Of a stretch of 64,000 nt of DNA, positions 53,011 to 60,930 are shown one piece after another. The number at the start of each line of letters is the position of its first letter. Position 1 is the first letter of the stretch. A program made the translations under genes and the position numbers. The notes under the pieces were generated by a model that made no database searches, was not told where the DNA came from, and worked only from the letters and a program-made list of their open reading frames with translations. This DNA comes from Bacteroidota bacterium (GTDB lineage: Bacteria > Bacteroidota > Bacteroidia > NS11-12g > UBA9320), in NCBI GenBank assembly GCA_013359235.1, contig JABWCE010000004.1, positions 82,931 to 146,930 of the forward strand, written 5' to 3'.

Positions 53011-55674
53011 TTGAAAGAAAAAAACGTACTCGAATTAAGCGGCCTTGAACCCTTGAAGGTTTGGGAGGGAATGAATTTTATAAATATTGGCGAACGGACT
53101 AATGTTACAGGATCAAAGCATTTTGCAAGACTAATTCTTCAGGGTAAATTTGAAGAAGCTGTTTCTATTGCACGCCAACAAGTAGAAAATGGTGCCCAGA
53201 TAATTGATGTGAATATGGATGAAGCTATGCTTGACGGCGTAGCTACTATGGTTCATTTTTTAAATCTTATAGCTTCTGAACCTGATATTTGCAAAGTTCC
53301 TGTAATGATAGACTCGTCAAAATGGGAGATTATAGAAGCCGGCTTGCAATGTTTACAAGGCAAAGGTGTTGTAAATTCAATTAGTCTTAAAAACGGTGAA
53401 GAAGAATTTGTAAAACAAGCAAAACTTGTAAAAATGTATGGTGCCGCCGTTGTAGTTATGGCTTTTGACGAAAAAGGACAAGCAGATTCTTACATCAGAA
53501 GAATAGAAATTTGCAAACGCAGTTATGATATTTTAACTCAAAGAGTGAAATTTAAACCATCTGATATAATTTTTGACCCCAATATACTTACAGTAGCAAC
53601 CGGGCTAGAAGAACATAATAATTATGCACTTGATTATATAAACTCAGTAAAATGGATAAAAGAAAATTTAAAACACGCTAAAGTAAGTGGTGGAGTAAGT
53701 AATATTTCGTTTTCTTTCAGGGGAAATGATACTGTAAGAGAAGCCATGCATTCAATTTTTTTGTATCACGCAATAAAAGCAGGCATGGATATGGGTATTG
53801 TAAATGCAGGAATGATATCAGTTTATGATGAAATAAACCCCGAACTTTTAGAAAGAATAGAAGATGTTTTGTTTAACAGAAGAAGCGATGCAACCGACAG
53901 GCTTATTGAATTTGCCAATTCGGTAAAATCCGGTGGTGTAAAAATTAAAGATGAACTTGAATGGAGAAAACTTAAAATAGAAGAAAGAGTGAAACACTCG
54001 CTTGTAAATGGTATTAGCGAATTTGTTGATGATGATATTGAAGAACTTCTTTTAGAAGTAAATAGCCCTATAAAAATTATAGAGGGCACGCTAATGGATG
54101 GTATGAACATAGTAGGCGACCTATTTGGCAGCGGCAAAATGTTTTTGCCACAGGTAGTAAAAAGTGCCAGAGTTATGAAAAAAGCAGTGGCATACCTCGA
54201 ACCATTCATTTTACAAGAAAAAGAAAAATTTAAAACATCAGAAAATAATGAAAAGATTAAAATTTTGCTTGCAACAGTAAAAGGCGATGTTCATGATATT
54301 GGTAAAAATATTGTAGGTGTGGTACTTGCATGCAACAATTACGAGATTTACGACCTTGGAGTTATGGTACATTCTGATACCATTATAAGTAAAGCAAATG
54401 AAATTAAAGCAGATTTGATAGGATTGAGCGGACTTATTACACCAAGCCTCGAAGAGATGGTTCATGTTGCCGAAGAAATGCAAAGTAGCGGAATGAAAAC
54501 TCCTTTGCTGATTGGGGGTGCAACTACTTCGCGATTACATACCGCAGTAAAAATAGCACCTGCTTACGAAAATGGAGTTGTACATGTAGTTGATGCAAGC
54601 AAAAGCGTTCAGATTGTAAAAAATATTTTAAATAAAAATAGCAAAACAGAATATTTGAATAAAATTAATAAAGAATATGAAGAACTAAGAAAAAACCATA
54701 CTAAAAAGAAAAGCAATAAAGAATTGTTGAGTTTAATACAAGCAAAAAACAATAGCTATAAAGCAGAAAACAAAGTTTTTAAACCCTTATTTACAGGAAC
54801 AAAAGTGTTTAAAAGCATTGATTTTAGCATTTTGCGTAACTTTATAGATTGGGATCCCTTTTTTCATACATGGCAGCTAAAAGGCAAATTTCCCCAAATA
54901 TTTGATGATAAAACAAAAGGCACAGAAGCCCGAAAACTTTATGATGATGCCAATTTGCTAATTGATAAAATAATAAATGAAAAAATTATAGAAGCCAATG
55001 CTGTTATAGGAATTTTTGATGCCCAAAAAAGAGGTGATGATGTTATGATTTTTGAAAATTCAAAAAGAGATAAACCATTACAAACCTTTTGTTTTTTAAG
55101 ACAACAACGCAAAATGGCTGATGGTGTTCCTAATATTTCACTTGCCGATTTTATTAATGAAAATGATGATTATATAGGTTTTTTTGCACTTACTACAGGC
55201 ATTGGGGTGAATAAAGTAGTTGAAGATTATGAAAAAAACCATGACCATTACAATAGCATTTTATTCAAATCAGTTGCCGACCGTTTAGCCGAAGCCCTTG
55301 CCGAATACATACATAAAATTGTAAGAACACAAATTTGGGGCTACAGCCCGAACGAACAGTTTACCAATGACGAACTAATCTATGAAAAATACACAGGCAT
55401 AAGACCTGCACCCGGATATCCTGCATGCCCCGAACACTCTGAAAAAATTAAAATATTTAAACTGTTAAATGTTGAAGAAAATACAGGTATATCCTTGACA
55501 GAGAGTTTTGCAATGTACCCTGCAGCATCAGTTTGCGGATATTATTTTGCATCGCCTCAAAGTAAATATTTTTCTGTAGGAAAAATAGACAAAGACCAAG
55601 TTGAAGATTATGCTTTGAGAAAAGGCATCACCCACAAAGAAGCAGAAAAATTATTAAAACCTTTGATTTTGTAA
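53011..55674 (+). CDS. metH: Cobalamin-dependent methionine synthase lacking the homocysteine domain
   Basis: An 887-residue protein with three of the four MetH modules: the methyltetrahydrofolate/pterin domain from the start ([18 protein letters not shown]), the cobalamin-binding region with cap helices and His428 as the cobalt ligand in [12 protein letters not shown], and the AdoMet reactivation domain ([18 protein letters not shown]). The N-terminal homocysteine/zinc barrel of about 330 residues is missing. The frame begins at a TTG right before the pterin domain, and the dus gene lies just upstream. In several Bacteroidota the homocysteine domain is a separate gene; it should be elsewhere in this genome. 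Product: methionine from homocysteine. Confidence 0.94.
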   Translation: MKEKNVLELSGLEPLKVWEGMNFINIGERTNVTGSKHFARLILQGKFEEAVSIARQQVENGAQIIDVNMDEAMLDGVATMVHFLNLIASEPDICKVPVMIDSSKWEIIEAGLQCLQGKGVVNSISLKNGEEEFVKQAKLVKMYGAAVVVMAFDEKGQADSYIRRIEICKRSYDILTQRVKFKPSDIIFDPNILTVATGLEEHNNYALDYINSVKWIKENLKHAKVSGGVSNISFSFRGNDTVREAMHSIFLYHAIKAGMDMGIVNAGMISVYDEINPELLERIEDVLFNRRSDATDRLIEFANSVKSGGVKIKDELEWRKLKIEERVKHSLVNGISEFVDDDIEELLLEVNSPIKIIEGTLMDGMNIVGDLFGSGKMFLPQVVKSARVMKKAVAYLEPFILQEKEKFKTSENNEKIKILLATVKGDVHDIGKNIVGVVLACNNYEIYDLGVMVHSDTIISKANEIKADLIGLSGLITPSLEEMVHVAEEMQSSGMKTPLLIGGATTSRLHTAVKIAPAYENGVVHVVDASKSVQIVKNILNKNSKTEYLNKINKEYEELRKNHTKKKSNKELLSLIQAKNNSYKAENKVFKPLFTGTKVFKSIDFSILRNFIDWDPFFHTWQLKGKFPQIFDDKTKGTEARKLYDDANLLIDKIINEKIIEANAVIGIFDAQKRGDDVMIFENSKRDKPLQTFCFLRQQRKMADGVPNISLADFINENDDYIGFFALTTGIGVNKVVEDYEKNHDHYNSILFKSVADRLAEALAEYIHKIVRTQIWGYSPNEQFTNDELIYEKYTGIRPAPGYPACPEHSEKIKIFKLLNVEENTGISLTESFAMYPAASVCGYYFASPQSKYFSVGKIDKDQVEDYALRKGITHKEAEKLLKPLIL

Positions 55675-55854
55675 AAATTATATACAAAGAAGCCAACATT
55701 TTATCCAAAATTTTATTTTGAGTTTTAAAAAGTTAAATCACGAGTATTAGGTTGTTTGACAGTTTGGATATTGCCAAATGCTGGACTTTAGAAATCTATA
55801 AACTTCATGATTATACAGTAAAAAGTTTATTTAATGTTATAATATTCATTTTAC

Positions 55855-56508
55855 CTATGTCTTCCCCTTTTTGTGCCAAGTGCCGTTATGTTTATGTTTG
55901 TTTATTCTGTCAGCTATTTGCCATCCTATGTAGTCTTTTAATTTGGGGTATAATTTTCTGTAATACTCGTTCCAATAGCTTATCATTCTACTCTCTGTCT
56001 GTTGCCAATATTCTAAATTTTCATTCACAAATCGCACATAGTTGTCGATTGTCTTATCATTTACATGTTTGTCTAATACTTGCAAGATTTCGTTTACATA
56101 TTCTCCTAAAAACTGAATTGTAAAAGGTATTAGCCAATATTCATTCTTGTCAACGAGTTTATTTAATCTCTTTTGTCTTAAATAGCCGTTATGATGTCGT
56201 AAGTATATGCAGTTTAATATAATTTGTTGTTTGTCGGTTAGTTTGCTTTCTTTTTCGCTATCTGGCTCATTAAAATAAATTCTATAAGGAATGGTCAGCA
56301 ATTCATGGTCTAATTGAATAGTCAGAGTAGTTGAATGAATTAAATTGTCAACCATTTGATATTGCCCACCTGTTAGCTTAACATTATTAATATCAAACGG
56401 CAAAATATTCAATACTGCTTCAACATCACTTTTCAATATCTTTGGAAAAGCTTTAAAAAGTATGCCCCTATACTCCGAATAATTTTCTTTTTTAAACCAA
56501 AAAATCAT
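55855..56508 (-). CDS. Hypothetical protein
   Basis: A 217-residue soluble protein without signal peptide (starts MIFWFKKENYSEYRG). It is largely helical in the second half and rich in Tyr, Asn, Lys and His, ending basic (NKHKHNGTWHKKGKT). A segment YLRQKRLNKLVDKNEYWLIPF looks like a helix-turn element. I recognise no family. It stands alone on the minus strand, with flanks of 180 bp on each side that hold short repeats (CCAAATGCT at 55774 and 56553). Base use is slightly less AT-rich than in its neighbours, so it may be acquired. Confidence 0.65.
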   Translation of the reverse strand: MIFWFKKENYSEYRGILFKAFPKILKSDVEAVLNILPFDINNVKLTGGQYQMVDNLIHSTTLTIQLDHELLTIPYRIYFNEPDSEKESKLTDKQQIILNCIYLRHHNGYLRQKRLNKLVDKNEYWLIPFTIQFLGEYVNEILQVLDKHVNDKTIDNYVRFVNENLEYWQQTESRMISYWNEYYRKLYPKLKDYIGWQIADRINKHKHNGTWHKKGKT

Positions 56509-56572
56509 TTTTATTAGCCTATCGCCCTAAAATTGTCTGCAATGGCAAATTTCCAAATGCTCTGAAACTTCC

Positions 56573-56631
56573 ATTGTTTGGCAATAATAATTAAATTTTT
56601 TGATTCATTTTATCTATAATTGCCAAACAAT
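56573..56631. repeat. 13-bp inverted repeat with 33-nt spacer
   Basis: ATTGTTTGGCAAT (56573-56585) is repeated inverted as ATTGCCAAACAAT (56619-56631). It lies between two divergent hypothetical genes, 55 bp before the ATG at 56686. It may be a regulator site, a structured leader or an end of a lost mobile element. No T-tract makes a terminator unlikely. Confidence 0.6.
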
Positions 56632-56685
56632 AGCGGTTTATAGATAGGTTGAAGATATAAGTTATTTTAAACGAAAACAAAAAAT

Positions 56686-57603
56686 ATGACAAAAAAAATT
56701 CTAACAATATTATTCATTTCTACAGTATTTACTACTTTTGGTCAAATCAATATGGCTGACTCAACGGCACAAGTTGTTTCATACTGGGAAAAAGGCGAAA
56801 AGCAGAACTACACAGTTACAACAAAAAAAATTAAACTAAAGGGGACCGATACGACTTCAAATGAAATAACAACTTATGATGTAGAAATAACAGTTTTAAA
56901 CCAAGCGGACAAATCTTACACAATTCAATGGTTGTATAAGAACATAAAAACAAATAGCACAAACCCGACAATTCAAAAACTTTTGAATATCACTACGGAT
57001 ATGAAAGTTATTTTCAAAACCGACGAACTTGGAGCATTTATGGAAGTAGTAAATTGGAATGAAATTAAAGACTATATTCAAAAAGCGACAAACTCGATAA
57101 GCAAAGAATTTTCTGCAATTCCAGAAATGGAAAAATTACTAAAACAAATAACAGCGACATATTCGAGCAAAGAAGCTATTGAATCAGCCGGTATCAAAGA
57201 CATACAACAATTTCATACATTTCACGGGGCCAAATATAAACTTGGTGAAGTTATAGAAGGTCAAATAAAAGTTCCAAACATATATGGAACAGAGCCTTTT
57301 GATTCTGACTTTACAATTTATCTTGACGAAATAAATGAAACTGAAAATAATTTTATAATGCGAGCAACACAAAATGTAAATAAAGAACAATTAACGAATG
57401 CTACATTTGACTATTTGACAAAATTGGCAAACACTTTGAAAATTACACCGCCAAAACGTGAAGATTTGAAAGACTTAAAAAACGAAATCTTAACCGCTTC
57501 TAGAATACACGGAACAGGTTGGGTTGTTTACAGCGTTCAGACAACAACTGTAACTTCTGACAACGTAACAAATATTGAAGAACTAACAATAGAAATAAAA
57601 TAA
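56686..57603 (+). CDS. Exported hypothetical protein
   Basis: A 305-residue protein with a signal peptide (ILTILFISTVFTTFGQ). The mature part alternates beta strands and helices and contains pairs such as YTVTTKKIKLKGTDTTSNEITTYDVEITV and FDSDFTIYLDEIN; it has few aromatic residues and no cysteine. I cannot place it in a family. Start ATG 56686 is plain. An inverted repeat precedes the gene and a hairpin follows its stop at once. Confidence 0.7.
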   Translation: MTKKILTILFISTVFTTFGQINMADSTAQVVSYWEKGEKQNYTVTTKKIKLKGTDTTSNEITTYDVEITVLNQADKSYTIQWLYKNIKTNSTNPTIQKLLNITTDMKVIFKTDELGAFMEVVNWNEIKDYIQKATNSISKEFSAIPEMEKLLKQITATYSSKEAIESAGIKDIQQFHTFHGAKYKLGEVIEGQIKVPNIYGTEPFDSDFTIYLDEINETENNFIMRATQNVNKEQLTNATFDYLTKLANTLKITPPKREDLKDLKNEILTASRIHGTGWVVYSVQTTTVTSDNVTNIEELTIEIK

Positions 57604-57604
57604 A

Positions 57605-57626
57605 AAACTGATTATTACATCAGTTT
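57605..57626 (-). terminator. Intrinsic terminator for the radical SAM gene
   Basis: 8-bp stem AAACTGAT / ATCAGTTT with a 6-nt loop. Read on the minus strand the stem is followed by TTTTATTTTA. It is 106 nt beyond the radical SAM stop and begins 2 nt after the stop of the convergent hypothetical gene. Confidence 0.6.
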
Positions 57627-57731
57627 AGCTAAAAATGCGTGTTGTGCTTCTATTTTAACATTTGTGCCTTGTACTAAACAGGTTTTCCCAAAAAACTGTA
57701 AACAATTATCAATACTTAACTCTACAAAATA

Positions 57732-58751
57732 TTATATCCAAATTTTGCTACCCTCGCTGCAATTTCGGCATATATCTATATTTTTTCTCGACTTCAAAAT
57801 TTCCTTTCTAAATTTTTTATACTTATCATTTTTCCAAATTTCAGTAAAATTACTATTTTCAATTTTACCAAATTTATATTCAGCATCCTTATCAAAACAG
57901 CATGGTACAACGTATCCGTTCCAAGTAATTACACACCCTTGCCACATACGCCAACAATGATTCATCAAGCGGTTTTTAATTTTAAAACCCTCATTTTTTT
58001 CATATCTTGAGTATTTTGAATTTTCGGGCAGCAAAGCTTCATTTTCGTTGCTCAGGTTATAGATTTGTGCTGTTTTAAATTTTAGTTTATCAACTTGATA
58101 TTCATTAGCCATTTTTTTAATTAAATCTATTTCGTGTTCATTGTGCTTAAAAATTATAAACTGCCATATAATATAAGGTTTTAGGCTATTTAATTTGTTT
58201 CGTGCATTCAAAATATTTTTTGTTCCTTCAATTACTTTTTCAAATGTTCCGCCTTTGCGATATATAGAATAACTTTGTGCTGTAGCTCCATCAATAGAAA
58301 TTATTAACCTGTCAAGTCCGCTATTTACAATTTGTTCAGAAACTTTGGTATTCAAAAAATGTGCATTGGTACTTGTAGAAGTATAAATACCTGAATCACC
58401 TGCATATTTTACCATTTTGCAAAATTCTTTGTTTAGCAATGGTTCGCCCTGAAAATAGATGTTTAAATAAATCAGTTCCCTTTTTAATCCGTCAAAATAA
58501 ATCTTAAAGTTTTCAAAGTTCAGCATACCGGTTGCTCTATTAAAATTACGTTGTCCGCTTGGGCACTCCGAACATTGCAAATTGCATGATGTAGTAGGCT
58601 CAATACTTGCACTAATGGGCATACCACAAATTAAATTTTTTCGAAATAATCTCGATACATAAAATGTAAAAAATAAGCCGAAAAAATTAGTTAATTTAGT
58701 AAAAGTTAACTTTGAAATCAAATTAAGAGTATCACGCAATTTTGCATACAT
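57732..58751 (-). CDS. Radical SAM protein with SPASM domain
   Basis: A 339-residue iron-sulfur enzyme. The radical SAM cluster is CNLQCSEC (Cys56, Cys60, Cys63) in ASIEPTTSCNLQCSECPSG, followed by YFQGEPLLN and ISIDGATAQSYSIYRKGG. The C-terminal SPASM part has CWRMWQGCVITWNGYVVPCCFD and a final CRNCSEG. This group modifies peptides or small carbon substrates; the exact target is unknown. No precursor peptide or transporter gene is next to it, so a peptide-maturation role is unsupported. A helical, hydrophobic N-terminus of about 40 residues precedes the barrel. Confidence 0.92.
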   Translation of the reverse strand: MYAKLRDTLNLISKLTFTKLTNFFGLFFTFYVSRLFRKNLICGMPISASIEPTTSCNLQCSECPSGQRNFNRATGMLNFENFKIYFDGLKRELIYLNIYFQGEPLLNKEFCKMVKYAGDSGIYTSTSTNAHFLNTKVSEQIVNSGLDRLIISIDGATAQSYSIYRKGGTFEKVIEGTKNILNARNKLNSLKPYIIWQFIIFKHNEHEIDLIKKMANEYQVDKLKFKTAQIYNLSNENEALLPENSKYSRYEKNEGFKIKNRLMNHCWRMWQGCVITWNGYVVPCCFDKDAEYKFGKIENSNFTEIWKNDKYKKFRKEILKSRKNIDICRNCSEGSKIWI

Positions 58752-58762
58752 ATTTTATTAAA

Positions 58763-58770
58763 CAAAAATA
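58763..58770 (-). promoter_or_regulatory. -7 box upstream of the radical SAM gene
   Basis: Reads TATTTTTG on the minus strand, 11 nt upstream of the ATG at 58751. No -33 TTTG at suitable distance. Confidence 0.3.
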
Positions 58771-58869
58771 AAACCCCAAAAGTGTTTTGATTTTTTTTAT
58801 AAAAAAAAATAAATTTTTAAAACATTTATATTAATAATTTGTTCTAATATTGTAAGTCATAAAAACAAA

Positions 58870-59505
58870 ATGTTAATAGGAAAAAAAGCTCCGGTATTTA
58901 AAGCAGATGCACTAGTAAAAGGGCAATTTGTTGAAAATTTTTCATTAGAGCAATATTTGGGAAAACAACATGTGATTTTTTTCTTTTACCCACTTGATTT
59001 CACATTTGTTTGCCCAACCGAACTTATAGCATTTCAAAGAAGAATTAAAGATTTTGAAAATAAAAATTGTGCAGTAGTTGGGTGTTCGGTTGATTCTAAA
59101 TTCAGCCATTGGGCATGGGTAAATACCCCATTGAACAAGGGAGGAATAGAAGGAGTAGAATATCCATTAGTTGCCGATATTAATAAAACAATATCTTTAA
59201 ATTATGAAGTACTTGCCGGACACTATGACGTTGATGAAAACGGCAATCAAATATGGGTAGGTAATAACGGTGCAAATGCCGTTGCTTACCGTGGGCTTTT
59301 TTTGATTGACAAGAAGGGAATCGTAAAACATTGCATTGTTAACGATTTGCCGCTTGGACGTAGCATTGACGAGGCATTGAGAATGTTGACAGCACTGCAG
59401 TTTAATGAAGAATTTGGTGAAGTTTGCCCTGCAGATTGGAAAGAAGGTAAAGATTCCTTTAAAGGAAATGCCGAAGGAGTAGCAAGTTATTTAGCGTCGC
59501 ACTAA
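58870..59505 (+). CDS. 2-Cys peroxiredoxin (AhpC/Prx1 type)
   Basis: A 211-residue thiol peroxidase. Peroxidatic Cys48 is in DFTFVCPTE, resolving Cys186 in GEVCPADW, and LPLGRSIDEALRML is conserved in the Prx1 group. It reduces hydrogen peroxide and alkyl hydroperoxides in the cytoplasm with thioredoxin or AhpF. An insert DENGNQIWVGNNGANAV lies before the dimer strand. It is transcribed alone and ends at a strong terminator. Confidence 0.95.
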   Translation: MLIGKKAPVFKADALVKGQFVENFSLEQYLGKQHVIFFFYPLDFTFVCPTELIAFQRRIKDFENKNCAVVGCSVDSKFSHWAWVNTPLNKGGIEGVEYPLVADINKTISLNYEVLAGHYDVDENGNQIWVGNNGANAVAYRGLFLIDKKGIVKHCIVNDLPLGRSIDEALRMLTALQFNEEFGEVCPADWKEGKDSFKGNAEGVASYLASH

Positions 59506-59532
59506 AAGGGTTTTTAGGTTTTTCATAATTTG

Positions 59533-59565
59533 GGCACAGTGCTTTATGCATTGTGCCTTTTTTTT
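59533..59565 (+). terminator. Intrinsic terminator of the peroxiredoxin gene
   Basis: A 10-bp stem (GGCACAGTGC with GCATTGTGCC, one G-T pair) around the loop TTTAT, followed by eight T. It starts 28 nt after the stop codon. Confidence 0.92.
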
Positions 59566-59610
59566 ATAAAATAGTTTAAAACGCTATAAAGTTATAATTA
59601 AAATTTGAAG

Positions 59611-59618
59611 TAATTTTG
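59611..59618 (+). promoter_or_regulatory. -7 box overlapping the ccmC start
   Basis: TAATTTTG matches TAnnTTTG but contains the TTG that opens the longest ccmC frame (59616-59618). If it is used, translation should begin downstream, e.g. at the TTG at 59634. Confidence 0.3.
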
Positions 59619-60311
59619 CAAAAAAAATATTCATTGATTTACTCTAACTGGTGGAAATATACAGGGGTTGTTTTGGTTCTTTATTCATTAATTGGAGGGC
59701 TTTTATTTGTCAACCCCAATAATCTTTTGTTTTTAGACGAGACGGTAAGAAACCTCAATTATCATGTGCCTATGTGGTTTGCGATGATTTCGTTGTTAAC
59801 TATTTCAGTAGCTTCGAGTATATTATACCTTAAAACTTTTAATGAAAAATACGATATAATAGCATCGAAAAGTGCCGTAGTTGCTGTTTTCTTTGGCTTA
59901 ATGGGTCTTGCCACAGGTTCATTTTGGGCTAAATTCAGTTGGGGTACATGGTGGACTACAGATTATAAGCTAAACGGAGCTGCAATTGGTGAACTAATAT
60001 ATTTTGCCTACCTAATTCTGCGTTCATCTGTTGAAGAACCTTCAAAAAAAGCTCGGTTATCATCAGTTTACAGCATATTTGCATTTCCGCTTTTTGTTGT
60101 TTTTACTCTTATACTTCCAAAACTTGCAAGTAATTCAATGCACCCGGGCAGTGGTGATACTGTTGGTTTTAACAAATATCCGCTAAACAACAATTTAAGA
60201 ATTACATTTTACCCTGCTGTTTTGGGATGGATAGCAATTTCGTGGTGGATTACAACAATTTTGATAAGAATTGAATTTTTAAAATCAAACAAATATTCAG
60301 ATGAAAATTAA
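59616..60311 (+). CDS. ccmC: Heme exporter / cytochrome c maturation protein CcmC
   Basis: A 231-residue inner-membrane protein of the heme-handling family with six helices. It has the family tryptophan-rich motif WGTWWTTDYKL (after FWAKFS), His ligands in LNYHVPMWF and NSMHPGSGDTVG. In the system I pathway CcmC loads heme onto CcmE. The longest frame opens with TTG 59616; compared with relatives the first 6-9 residues look like excess, and TTG 59634 is an alternative. CcmB and CcmA are not in the window. The ccmD-like gene overlaps by 11 nt. Confidence 0.92.
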   Translation: MQKKYSLIYSNWWKYTGVVLVLYSLIGGLLFVNPNNLLFLDETVRNLNYHVPMWFAMISLLTISVASSILYLKTFNEKYDIIASKSAVVAVFFGLMGLATGSFWAKFSWGTWWTTDYKLNGAAIGELIYFAYLILRSSVEEPSKKARLSSVYSIFAFPLFVVFTLILPKLASNSMHPGSGDTVGFNKYPLNNNLRITFYPAVLGWIAISWWITTILIRIEFLKSNKYSDEN

Positions 60312-60519
60312 ATTATTTTTAATATTACTTTTAAGTTTCTTAACCAAAAATTTATTTGCACAAACAACCCAAAACCCTTTTTACACCAACGGCAAAATTT
60401 ATGTTGTAGTTGCTGTAATACTTATTATTTTTACAGGTATAATAATATTTTTAATAAGTATTGACCGCCGCTTAACTAAAACCGAAAAAGAATTGAAAGA
60501 AAATAATAAGAAAGATTAG
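60301..60519 (+). CDS. CcmD-like small membrane protein
   Basis: A 72-residue protein: N-terminal hydrophobic segment (FLILLLSFLTKNLFAQ), a short loop FYTNGKIYVVVAV, one transmembrane helix (VILIIFTGIIIFLIS) and a basic tail IDRRLTKTEKELKENNKKD. This is the CcmD pattern, a helper in releasing heme-CcmE. Sequence is too short for certainty; place between ccmC and ccmE is the main evidence. Confidence 0.75.
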   Translation: MKIKLFLILLLSFLTKNLFAQTTQNPFYTNGKIYVVVAVILIIFTGIIIFLISIDRRLTKTEKELKENNKKD

Positions 60520-60540
60520 ATAATAAAAAATTATCAATAA

Positions 60541-60930
60541 ATGAAAACCATAAATATTATAATTTTAATTGTAATTGCAGTTGCGATAGCAATATTTGTA
60601 AGTGTTTATAACGATAGTAGTATGTATGTTGATTTTAATACTGCCAAAAAAAATATTGGAAACGAATATCATGTTGTTGGAACATTAAACAGAGAAAAAC
60701 CTATGATATACAACCCCGAAGTAAACCCAAACCATTTTGAATTTTATATGAAAGACTCTACAGGAACCGAAGTTAAGGTAATTTACAACGAGCCAAAACC
60801 TGCAGATTTTGACCGTAGTGACAAGGTAGTTGTAATTGGAAAATTTAAAGAACCTAAAGGAGATTTCATTGCACAAAAAATTCTACTGAAATGTCCTTCG
60901 AAATATGAAGCCGAAGAAAATACAAAATGA
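60541..60930 (+). CDS. ccmE: Cytochrome c maturation heme chaperone CcmE (CxxxY type)
   Basis: A 129-residue protein with one N-terminal helix (IIILIVIAVAIAIFV) and a periplasmic OB-fold domain (YHVVGTLNREKPM, VKVIYNEPKPADFDRSDKVVVIGKF). The heme-binding place at the C-terminus has Cys118 and Tyr122 (KCPSKYE) where classical CcmE has HxxxY. CcmE carries heme from CcmC to CcmF. Its stop overlaps the ccmF start (ATGA). Confidence 0.9.
   Translation: MKTINIIILIVIAVAIAIFVSVYNDSSMYVDFNTAKKNIGNEYHVVGTLNREKPMIYNPEVNPNHFEFYMKDSTGTEVKVIYNEPKPADFDRSDKVVVIGKFKEPKGDFIAQKILLKCPSKYEAEENTK

Noticed and set aside
55752..56123. Plus-strand frame of 123 codons
   Set aside because: Lies mostly antisense to the better-supported 217-residue minus-strand gene, has a TTG start and a composition rich in Cys, Ser and Leu typical of shadow frames.
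57664..57960. Plus-strand frame opposite the radical SAM gene
   Set aside because: Antisense to the SPASM cysteine region; no own promoter or family.
57732..58751. Peptide-modifying (RiPP) cluster around the radical SAM/SPASM gene
   Set aside because: No small precursor frame with Cys- or Gly-rich core, no ABC transporter and no peptidase is adjacent.
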